Assembly: GCA_027578815.1 (NCBI GenBank) | Contig: JANBTH010000538.1 | Span: 1 to 15,126, forward strand | Length of the DNA: 15,126 bases | Direction of reading: 5' to 3' | Source: Coemansia sp. RSA 1804 | Lineage: Eukaryota; Kickxellomycota; Kickxellomycetes; Kickxellales; Kickxellaceae | In this document: positions 8,003-15,126 of the stretch, one piece after another | Layout of the letters: every line of letters starts with the position of its first letter | Numbering within the stretch: position 1 is the first letter of the stretch | Program-made: the position numbers and the translations under genes | The notes under the pieces: generated by a model | What the model was told of the DNA's origin: nothing | What the model saw: the letters and a program-made list of their open reading frames with translations, nothing else | Databases searched by the model: none

Positions 8003-8227
8003 AAAAGGCCTAATTGGAAAAACGCATACCAAAATTGCGGAATACAGAGTGAGAAGAGGGAAAACTCGTTAATATGGAGATAGAAAAGAGGAAAAGCGCT
8101 GTCCGTTTGCATTCTAAAAGCCATCGGGCCAGCAAACCGTCTCGCATCGTTTGATCAGGAACAATGCAAATCCGTGATCAAGAAGAGAAGATGGCAGCAG
8201 CAGCAGCAGCACCGGGACAAGAAAGCA
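8003..8227 (-). promoter_or_regulatory. Spacer between the large Gln-rich gene and the aminotransferase gene
   Basis: The spacer has no gene. It includes a (CAG)n stretch around 8192-8209 outside any coding frame. On the minus strand an ATG at 8124 opens a 66-codon frame running to 7924, overlapping the start of the aminotransferase gene. If present in the mRNA this would be an inhibitory overlapping uORF; it may instead mean that transcription starts downstream of 8124 or that the leader is spliced. I found no splice choice that joins it in frame with a normal-sized intron. Confidence 0.35.
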
Positions 8228-8546
8228 TCAGTCCTTGCGGCCAAGAATGTTGCTGATCGTGGTCATGAATGACAGCCGGCGGCCCTTGCGATCCGACTTG
8301 AGCCTCCGCATGTGGTAGTCTATAGAGTCCGTGTCCCCTGCCTTTGATATCGTGTTGGAGCTGCGTCCCGATACCGCTGTGTCGGGCGGCGACAGCGGCG
8401 ACAGCAGCGATGGCGGTGGCGGCGGTGGCATCTGCGGCATCGGCGGCGGCCGGAATCCCCGGTCCTCGACGCCGTACCCGCTGTCGGCCTCAGCCATGTC
8501 GTCGGCTCGCTTGTTGCCGTGAAAGAGATTTGCGGCAGCCGGTGCG

Positions 8547-8578
<32 letters not shown>

Positions 8579-9989
8579 GAATTTGCTGCTGCCATTGCTG
8601 TTCCTGGGTGTCTTGGTCCGCGTGCCCATTGTGGTGCTTTCATTCGCCTGTCCGCCATCCTTGGCTGGCCGGAGCCGTAGCAGCTCAAGCTGGCCCTTGG
8701 TCAGCCGCATCGACGACTCCGTCCGAAAGCTTTGGTTTGGCTGTCCATCCGACGACGACGCCCGCGCGCGCTGTCTGTATCCGTGCGTGCCCTGGTTCGG
8801 CCGCGACATCGATGGCAGCACATCGTCGTGGCTCTTGCGATGCGAGTAGGCGTGCAACAGCGGATCGGCCGCAGAGAGGTGTCCATCTTTGGATACATCG
8901 CTCTGGCCTAATGATGTGGACTTTGCCGACGACTGCGGCTGCACTGCAAGCCAGCTCGACTGGCTTTCGCCCGACAGCGTTCGCACCGTCAGCGGCGGCT
9001 GAGGCACATTGTCCGAATGCCCCTGTCCATGCTGTTTGTCCGTCTTCAATCTGGTCAGATGCTGCTTGTTGTTCTGCTGCCGAGCCTGCTGCTGCTGCTG
9101 CTGTCCATCGGCCCCATCAGCCGTGTCCCTGGTCTTGACTTCGGCATCGCTTCGTTTCCGTACTCTTTCGCGGAATGTATCGCTCGCCTTGCCGCTCATT
9201 ATGGTATCCAGAAACGGCGCATTGTCTCCAGTGTTATCCGTGCTGTTCTGCCTTCCAAACACAAAGTGGCTCTTTGACGTCTGGGTGCCGTTGTTTCGGG
9301 GCTGGTTGCTGTTTGTCCGAGACCTGAGCCGATGCTTGAAAAAGTCGCGCGTGCCTCCGATCAGCCCAGCTGCGCCGCTGCTGATGCTGCCCGTGTTGCT
9401 GTCAATGCTGGCGCTATCCTGCTCATCCAAAGATATTCCGTCCTGGCTCTTCTGCGTTCGGTAGCCGTGGAGTCCCTTACGGTGTATTGCTGATGATGTG
9501 GTTACTCTTCTAAAGAGTCCGCCGCCAAACGACGGCTGGTTCTGCGATTTGGTGTGAGGTGGCGAGATTCGGTTAGGATCGAATGTGGATGTCTCATGTG
9601 TGGGAAGAGCGGAAGAGCCACGAGGCTGGAATCCCGGCGTATCATAAGAGTTCCTCCGACGACCCATCCCGCTCTTTTGAGCTGGATTGCGATCCAACAT
9701 CAGATTCGAGTGTCTAGCATATGACAATGGCAATAACTGTTCTGAAACCCTTTTCTCTGCTGGATCCTCAGTCTTGGCAACAACTACGCCTTCTACTTTC
9801 GACCCATCAAAGGGCGGAGAAACTGAGTATCGCTTTGACACGGTTACTTTAGACGTAGCGAGCGTTGGCTGCGCAAATGCGCTGTTCCCCGCTTGCTGTT
9901 TCGCAAAAGACGAACTGACTCTACGCTTCTCGCCCCTTTTCAGCCGTAAAAAAGGTGCTGACTCGCTCTCTATATTTGTCTGTTGCTGT

Positions 9990-10021
<32 letters not shown>

Positions 10022-11176
10022 TTGTGCTGCATGAGGTTTTGGATTTTGGAACTCCTTAATGCGATTAGTTTGATCCGCTATTGTACCGTTAGTATGAACG
10101 CCGCTGCCACCACCTGACGCCAAATGCTCGGAGGGGCGCGTGGCTATATTATCCTTTTTCTGCTGAGATTTAGGGACACCTTGTGCCAAAAGTGATTCTC
10201 TTGTGTCCGAGCGTGATCCGCCATACACGGCCTCAACAGAAGAGTTGGTTGTGAAAGGTGCAAATATGCTGCTTCCACTCTCGCTTTCTATCTGATCCAG
10301 CGAATCCGTTATATCGCGATTGACTGGTACGACAGGAGGTGTTGGCTCCAACTCCTCTGCTTTCCGTATATTCTTGGCTGCTTGCACTGAGCGGCCATTC
10401 TGGCTGAGGGAGGTGCTGCGCTGGGGCCGATTAGATGCCGGCATGGGTACTTCGACTGCTGACCCAGATTGTTGTTTCTGGTGCTGCATGGCGACGGATG
10501 AGGCGGGGTCTGGTGATTTGTGCATGGTGTCTTGGTCTGCAGACGCCTGTGCACAATGTTTAGTGGTGCTGTGTGTGTGTGTGACATCGGGATGATCACG
10601 GGAGGCGGTGGATACAGCCGAAGCCGTGTCAACATCCAAGGACACACCAGAGCTGCCGTCGCTGTTGGCACCTGCGCTTGCAGAAAGAGGCAGGGAATTG
10701 CCGGTGGCTTTTCTGTCAGATTCATTGTCGCTTTTGCCATCCCCGCCATCCGGGTTATCCTGATCGTCCTGCGGCTGCTGGAAAATGCCCAGCCACCGGA
10801 ACCGCACATCGTCGGGTACTGTAAACTGCACGTGTTTTCGGGAAACATTAGATGTGGGGTCCTTGGGTATGGCTTGGTCATCGGTGGCTGTTACATTGAG
10901 TCCGCTGTCAATTGAAAGATTGGTGACACGCTGAGACATGCTTTCGGTCTCAAGCCCAATCCTGTCTAGCGCCTGTTTTAGAATCGACGCCTGCCGAATT
11001 TCCTCTTTGATCATTTCGACCAAAAGATCCAACGAGGGAGGATCCTTGGGATCTGGCTCGTTTCCTAGCGGTGCAGATCCAACTGGCTTTTGATTTAAAT
11101 GCGAGAAGCCCATGGTATCCATTCCGCCCGACATCCTCCCGCTGTCGAGCAGCGAGTACTCGTCTGCAGATGTCAT
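8228..11176 (-). CDS. Large disordered Gln/Ser-rich protein with N-terminal helix and basic C-terminus
   Basis: I do not recognise a named family. The frame extends to 11248 but that codon is GTG; the first in-frame ATG is 11176 (982 residues), and a spliced 5' exon at 11340-11352 may add about 22 residues. Ordered parts, numbered from 11176: a predicted helix at about 48-88 (LDLLVEMIKEEIRQASILKQ), then RKHVQFTVPDDVRFRWLGIF at 113-132, with KHVQF fitting a PP1-docking RVxF pattern. The rest is Ser/Gln/Asn/Asp-rich with Gln runs encoded at 9980-10024, 9086-9103 and 8549-8575. Near the C-terminus is a proline block containing MPPPPPP, a possible profilin, SH3 or WW ligand. The last residues, KGRRLSFMTTISNILGRKD, are basic and amphipathic and include RRLS, a consensus PKA site. 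This suggests a signalling or cytoskeletal scaffold, by inference only. No membrane segment is seen. Codon use matches the other large genes at its 3' half; the 5' half is more AT-rich. Confidence 0.85.
8549..8575 (-). repeat. (CAG)9 tract encoding Gln9
   Basis: Nine perfect CTG triplets on the plus strand are read on the minus strand as Gln near the C-terminus of the large disordered protein. Confidence 0.95.
9086..9103 (-). repeat. (CAG)6 tract encoding Gln6
   Basis: This is a short perfect array within a Gln/Asn/Arg-rich stretch (QQARQQNNKQH). It is weaker than the other Gln tracts in the same gene. Confidence 0.85.
9980..10024 (-). repeat. Mixed CAA/CAG tract encoding about 15 Gln
   Basis: Fifteen Gln codons mix CAA and CAG, with alternating CAA/CAG at one end and three CAA at the other. 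Mixed codons suggest an older or selection-maintained Gln run compared with the pure CAG arrays elsewhere in the window. Confidence 0.9.
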
Positions 11177-11229
11177 CGAAAACAGACTCCTTTGTCTTGT
11201 ACGGCGAATCTTTTTGTCTACAAAGGCCG

Positions 11230-11352
11230 CTGGCAATAGTAAAAACACACAAGCGCATTATTACACTCTCTTTAAAGGGGTTAGCTTTGATGAATGCAAT
11301 AAAGGTGTCACTGAGACAAGACATTACACAACATATTACATAAACAAGCCAT
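11230..11352 (-). other. Candidate first exon and intron of the 8228-11176 gene
   Basis: On the minus strand, an ATG in good context (GCCATGG, 11352-11350) begins a 13-base exon ending at 11340. A donor GTAATA begins at 11339, and an acceptor TTTTTACTATTGCCAG ends at 11230. Splicing gives MACLS, then AFVDKKIRRTRQR, exactly in frame with the main gene. A second donor, GTAATG at 11327, is in the same phase. The donor is not the optimal GTATGT or GTAAGT. This would account for the open frame having only a GTG beyond 11176. It is an inference without transcript evidence. Confidence 0.4.
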
Positions 11353-11995
11353 GGCAACAAAGAGGCTAAAACGGAGCAAATAGAGTTGAGAAGCCCCCCA
11401 CGTACTTGGCATAGTTACTGGCTAAACTGTGGCGGTAAGTTAGTGGCTGGAGAGAAAGCGGTGGGTGCTTATAGGCAATAGCGAGGTTGTGGCGAAAAGC
11501 GGAGCTGATAAAATAGAACAAAATTAAAGGCGAAAATAAAGTAGAAGAAAATAGAAATTACAAGAAGCGCAAGGACTAGTAACAAAACAAACCGCTGAAA
11601 CAAGGACTAACGCAGAGGAAGAAGCATTAGCAAATGGAAAGGGAATTTCGTCTTGGCGAAGGTGCTTGAAAGAAAGAGAAGAGAAAAGGAGGATGATATA
11701 CAAAGAAAGAGAGTCTGTAGCATACGTAAGACAAAAGAAGAAAAACGCTATGACTAGAAGAAGAGAAAAAGGAAAGGCTCAGCCCCGTCCGCTCACGCAG
11801 CTGGATGTATACGGGAAACGCGAGCCAAACTCCAACGCAATAACACAGTGGAGCCAAAATAAGCTTAGGGAGGTTTTTTCTGTACTTTAAAAATAAAGCG
11901 GGAACGCGAGTTAAAAAAAGAGGAAAAAAGAACAAAAACAAATCTGCTGAAGCGAGAAGCCAAAATAACAGAACAGTAGGAAACAATCGGTGAGA
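11353..11995 (-). promoter_or_regulatory. Pyrimidine-rich (minus strand) leader or promoter of the Gln-rich gene
   Basis: The plus strand is strongly A/G-rich from about 11500 to 11990, so the minus strand is C/T-rich toward the gene, mirroring the CT-rich region before the gene at 737. No convincing gene is seen. The 119-codon minus frame at 11627-11986 encodes Phe/Leu/Ser low complexity as expected from CT runs. Confidence 0.4.
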
Positions 11996-12307
11996 GTTGT
12001 TGGCTCTGTCCGTTTGAAGTCACCACTTTTGTTCCTGCCCAGCTGCTAGTCGCCAGCTAGTGCGCTCAGTCTGTCTGTTAGGCGTTTTCTACCGCTGTGC
12101 CGGTTTGCCGGTCCTTTGGTCCCTCCCTTCGAGCACCGTGCCTCTGGTTGCACTCATAACCGCTGTGTACACTATTTGATCCCCTCTCTCTTGATTCTTG
12201 CGTTCGGCATCCAGAATCGCCTACTCCCTGTGTTTTCGGGTATCCTCAATGCCAGACGACCGCGTTTCTTCCCTGCGTATCCGTCTGCATTGTCTGCCGC
12301 CAAAAAG
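11996..12307 (+). promoter_or_regulatory. Pyrimidine-rich plus-strand region, possible divergent promoter half
   Basis: Base skew reverses near 11995: the plus strand becomes C/T-rich (CTGTCTGTTAGGCG, CCCTCTCTCTTGATTC and similar). By analogy with the two large genes, this suggests a rightward transcript leader. The gene it would serve is not firmly identified. Confidence 0.3.
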
Positions 12308-12697
12308 ATGACACAAAATAGGAGCCCGATTCAAATCAGCTACTCCATTCATCGGTCAACGCCAAGCACAGACAGCTCAACATGGGAGCTCCGGCGGAGG
12401 CCACTGAAACGACTATTTCTCCTAGAGCCCAAGGAAGGAACCACAGCGAGAAATGGCAACGGTCCAGAAACCAAAATCAGACCAAAGTGTGCTGCTTGCA
12501 TGTGGTTTTCCGAGCATGCACGCTTTTATTTATTTCTCATTTTTTTATTGATGCTGCTGATGCAGCACGCGCAAATCGACAACAACAACATTAACAATAA
12601 AAACAGCAGCAACAACAACAGAGAAAAAAGAACAACAACAACAAGGGCAAAAGCCTCGCAATCACAAATGCAAGACCGCTTGCAACAACAACAATAG
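12308..12697 (+). CDS. Doubtful small ORF with one hydrophobic segment and an Asn-rich tail
   Basis: The ATG at 12308 opens 129 codons: a basic N-terminal part, CAACMW, a hydrophobic stretch FYLFLIFLLMLLMQ, and a tail encoded by AAC and CAA repeats (poly-Asn, Thr, Gln). Other ATGs with better context open other frames nearby: 12382 (CAACATGG) and 12453 (GAAATGG). Hence the real frame, if any, is uncertain. No family is recognised. It could be the first exon of a spliced gene using the rightward pyrimidine-rich leader, or non-coding. Confidence 0.2.
   Translation: MTQNRSPIQISYSIHRSTPSTDSSTWELRRRPLKRLFLLEPKEGTTARNGNGPETKIRPKCAACMWFSEHARFYLFLIFLLMLLMQHAQIDNNNINNKNSSNNNREKRTTTTRAKASQSQMQDRLQQQQ
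12580..12650 (+). repeat. AAC/ACA-rich simple repeat
   Basis: This is an imperfect array of AAC and AGC triplets on the plus strand, interrupted by short purine runs. It is not clearly coding and resembles degenerate microsatellite DNA. Confidence 0.6.
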
Positions 12698-14170
12698 CAC
12701 TGTTGTTTGTTTTGTCTTTGGTTTGTCTTTTTCTTGATGCAGTACAAGATCCAAACAGTCCGCTCATGCGGTATGTTGTCAGAACGTTCCAGTAAACACG
12801 TTGCACGAACTGCGATCCATCCGCCTACTTTTAATTCCGTTAAATAGGCTTGTCCAGCAGCAAAACGACACTGCCGTGCGAAAGGACTATGGTGCAATCA
12901 ATGAAAGAGAAGCAAATAGATATGAAAAACAGGTCTTTTCGCAGATTCAAAGAACCTGGCTTATTCGCAATGCATGCGTCTAATGAAGTCCTTCGTTTGT
13001 GTCAACCCGCAGGCAAAAAAAAGAAATCAACCAACACTGTTTTACCTTTTCCACCAAAACAGAAAAAACACACACCGATCCCGCCTGCAGCTCATGTTAT
13101 GTTATGTGGTGCAACTGCCCGTGTCACCTGGACTGCGATCGTCCTTCACTATTGCTTTTGTTTTCTTGAAATGTGATAATCAGTAATAAAAGCGAATCCG
13201 TTGCTATAAGCAGTACATAGTCCGCGAGGGAGGTAGTCGGTCTTGTTGTGAGTTGATCCAGCCAATAGCTCATTTTACAGCTGGCTGTGTCCTCTATCTT
13301 TTCTGTAGATTGGTTGCTTAAAGGCACAAATGAGTCGCTGGAATAGTCGGATGAATGAATGGGAGATGATAGAATGGGAAGAAGATCGGCGGAACGTCGG
13401 TCCGATCCATTTCCAATGATTTTGCTTTTTGATCCAAACACCGCGTGACCACGAGTTACCAGAAAAATCTAGCCAATCGGACCATATTAACACTTGATTC
13501 TTGCGTCATTCCCAGGAACGATGATCTGTATTCCACAAGGAGAAAAATACTAGGCTGTTTCGTTCAGAGAGAGAAAACATATACAAGATGAGAAAAACAA
13601 GGAGATCGAGCTGCTTCCGCTCTTTACTTTGATTGGCATAGTATTTGTTCTGTTTGTTTTGAGAATCGCACCGTGAAATTCACCCGATTTCATGAGCTAT
13701 TTATTGACTGCATAAAAACATTCGATTGTTCAGTGACAAAATAAAACAAAAGTGCACTTTGATCCAAGTCGGATCAATGCCCATTTAACAATCTAAACAG
13801 CCGCAAAGGGAACACAAACAAATATAGCTGCCGGACGACGGCCATATTACATGTAGTTTTGGTTTTCAAATTACAAAACAGATGATTGTTGTATAATGAG
13901 TGAGAAGGGGGGAGTGGCAGTCATTCAAATCGCTACAACACTCGTCCAAAAATAATAATAGAATAGAAACACTTTTCAGTGTCCATCAAAATGAAACAAC
14001 CTCACCACGCAATATAAACATTACGGAAAAGCCACACTTTTGTAATAATAATAATATAGCTCCATGCAATTACATACTTGCGTCCAGCCTAGTGCGTTAA
14101 TATGAACTGGAACAGTATGGTGAATTGAAAATTAAAACCCGGCATTATACTTGCAGCACTTGCAATAGCT
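12698..14170. other. Lower-GC region without a supportable gene
   Basis: Open frames are short, overlap on both strands and mostly lack ATG starts. Items seen: an acceptor-donor pair that could frame a 28-base exon (12743-12770, plus); a 105-codon minus frame at 13124-13441 starting at GTG, with a hydrophobic stretch ADYVLLIATDSLLLLIITF; and a 17-base inverted repeat at 13760-13776. None is enough to call a gene. Confidence 0.4.
13760..13776. repeat. Inverted repeat TGATCC-5-GGATCA
   Basis: Perfect 6-base arms flank AAGTC. The size suits a dimeric DNA-binding protein site, but a repeat this short also arises by chance and nothing flanking supports a role. Confidence 0.25.
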
Positions 14171-14174
14171 GAGT

Positions 14175-14242
14175 GTATGTATGGCGCAATGCTATATCGC
14201 GACCTGCCAATGTTGGACTACTACATGCCATTCTCTTTTCAG
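14175..14242 (+). other. Candidate spliceosomal intron, 68 bases
   Basis: The plus strand has donor GTATGT and acceptor TTCTCTTTTCAG, with CTACTAC upstream as a possible branch site, all at a normal fungal intron size. The exon downstream would read into the open frame that ends at 14667 (containing KLVDKAWEYPRNMFKHLLLA), which otherwise has no good ATG. The upstream exon is not identified. Confidence 0.3.
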
Positions 14243-14667
14243 TCATGCAGAAGTGCAATTATAATGCTGCCGTTTTCGGGCTTTGTATTTCTTTTTTCTT
14301 TTTTTTTTTCTTTGCTTGGTTCATAATAAAAAGTAATTCAGATCCGCCAAGGCTGCAGACGCAGCACTGTGGACACACAGCTTGTCAACCCGCCACATGC
14401 ATCCGGCTGGTCTGTCTATTAAAGCTAGTAGACAAGGCTTGGGAATATCCACGTAATATGTTTAAGCATTTGCTCTTGGCCCAAATATCCTCGGATGCCA
14501 AGAAAGGCGTTGTTGGTGGAGAAAAAACCATTGATCCAGAATCGATCGTATCCCCGCTTGACGAAAGGAAACAAGAAAAGAAAACAGAAAAACGCGTGGT
14601 CGGGGAGAGCTGGTCTTCATGTCGGATCATTTGCACTGTTGGTTGGCCATTTGTCACAATAGCATAA
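14243..14667 (+). CDS. Doubtful terminal exon of an unrecognised plus-strand gene
   Basis: The frame is open to a TAA at 14667 and could follow the candidate intron ending at 14242. Its first part reads through a T/C tract (14283-14314) as poly-Phe. Its second part looks more protein-like: a Cys/His stretch (QHCGHTACQPATC), then LVDKAWEYPRNMFKHLLLA, then a Lys/Glu-rich segment (DERKQEKKTEKR). No family is recognised. The opposite strand is also open over 14385-14711, so coding strand and reality are unproven. Confidence 0.18.
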
Positions 14668-14713
14668 AGAAGCGCAGCAGCACTTCTATAAAAAGAAACC
14701 ACATGCCTCACAG

Positions 14714-15084
14714 TCAGTCATCTGAATAGCTGATCCCGCAATCACCACCTCCGCTTTTGGCCCTCCCCCTTTCCCATTTCCACTCAACGTATACACATAA
14801 AGGTTGACAGACCCAGATACACCAAAGCAAAGTGGATCGGAGCGGTTCTTGGCTACGAATAGGCCAGGTTACAGTTCCTGCCAAGAGCAGCAGAATTAGC
14901 ATGAGGCCTATCACAGCGCCAAACAATGTAAAGTCCTCAATTTCATACTCGTGTTTCGATTGGTGGATCGGAGGCAAAAATACGTCAATGAAGGAACGAC
15001 GGCCACCGCAGCCAGAAATAGAACAGAAAAAACAAGGACCTTGTAGCTTGTCTCTCTCGTTGCGTTTCCATGGTCACTTGCAGC
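14714..15084 (-). CDS. Partial small two-pass membrane protein, Vma21-like (tentative)
   Basis: Vma21 is an ER membrane protein that helps assemble the V-ATPase Vo sector. On the minus strand, 15045-14977 encodes YKVLVFSVLFLAAVAVVPSL then TYF, whose LFLAAVAVVPSLTYF part matches my memory of the first Vma21 transmembrane segment (yeast LFTAAMVVLPVLTFF). A second hydrophobic segment, FGAVIGLMLILLLLAGTVTW, lies in a different frame at about 14929-14868. The end CVYVEWKWERGR resembles the human tail VYVAWNEG; the stop is at 14714. The frame break can be resolved two ways: a 71-base intron 14948-14878 (GTATGA, GCTAAT, GGCAG), which removes most of the second hydrophobic segment, or an indel or pseudogene. 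Upstream, the frame is closed by TAG TAG at 15090-15085, which resembles an acceptor (TTGTTCTCTAGTAG), so an earlier exon would lie off the window. An ATG in ideal context (ACCATGG) at about 15072 is in yet another frame. Confidence 0.33.
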
Positions 15085-15126
15085 CTACTAGAGAACAATC
15101 AGCCAGGTATTCTGGATGAATCAACA

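Noticed and set aside
5118..11176. The three consecutive minus-strand genes as an operon or biosynthetic cluster
   Set aside because: Spacers of 225 and 620 bases with their own promoter-like elements argue for separate transcription, and the Gln-rich protein has no metabolic signature.
12526..12897. 123-codon minus-strand frame with Cys/Leu runs
   Set aside because: The hydrophobic and Cys runs are simply the reverse complement of AAC/AGC repeats; there is no conserved-looking segment.
13124..13441. 105-codon minus-strand frame with one hydrophobic stretch
   Set aside because: It starts at GTG, has no recognisable family and no promoter or splice context that fixes it. It may be a real small membrane protein exon but the evidence is too thin.
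15018..15072. 28-codon frame from an ideal ACCATGG start on the minus strand
   Set aside because: It stops quickly and its frame differs from both membrane-segment frames; no splice choice I found joins it sensibly. It is kept only as an alternative start for the Vma21-like locus.
1..15126. tRNA, rRNA, snRNA, CRISPR array, transposon or viral remnant
   Set aside because: Reading both strands by eye, I found no cloverleaf box pairs, rRNA or U6-like stretches, spaced direct repeats, long terminal repeats, or transposase or reverse-transcriptase motifs. A tRNAscan, Rfam and repeat search would be decisive.

Overview
The window looks like nuclear DNA of a fungus, probably an early-diverging lineage. 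Coding DNA is GC-rich and crowded with CAG/AGC/TCT microsatellites encoding Gln and Ser runs. Most genes are single long open frames, gene leaders are strongly pyrimidine-rich, and fungal-type splice signals (GTATGT, GTATGA) occur in the few places where introns seem needed. No ribosome-binding sites, operon-style gene overlaps or bacterial signals are seen. Lineage is inferred from style only; no marker gene is present.

Layout, left to right. 1-736: pyrimidine-rich upstream region. 737-3436 (+): a 899-residue, mostly disordered, Gln/Ser-rich protein with a C-terminal coiled coil. 3774-5075 (+): a leucine-rich-repeat protein with a Cys-rich C-terminal block like that of LRRC58/LRRC28-type proteins, interrupted by two Ser homopolymers. 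5118-6311 (-): a divergent class IV (PLP fold type IV) aminotransferase-like protein that has lost the catalytic lysine; its stop lies 42 bases from the stop of the convergent LRR gene. 6932-8002 (-): its tandem paralogue, with lysine and phosphate-site arginine in place. 8228-11176 (-): a second large disordered Gln-rich protein (982 residues), probably with a tiny extra 5' exon upstream. 11353-12307: a purine-to-pyrimidine flip near 11995 that looks like a divergent promoter. 12308-15126: lower-GC sequence with only weak coding signals, scattered splice-like signals and, at the right edge on the minus strand, pieces of a small two-pass membrane protein resembling the V-ATPase assembly factor Vma21.

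Several apparent starts of the long open frames are GTG or TTG, which a nuclear fungal gene would not normally use. I moved those starts to the first in-frame ATG or to a proposed upstream exon. No shared pathway is evident. The clearest functional link is the tandem aminotransferase pair, where an apparently dead copy sits beside an apparently live one. The two disordered proteins share Gln runs and each carries an RVxF-like motif, but that is only suggestive.
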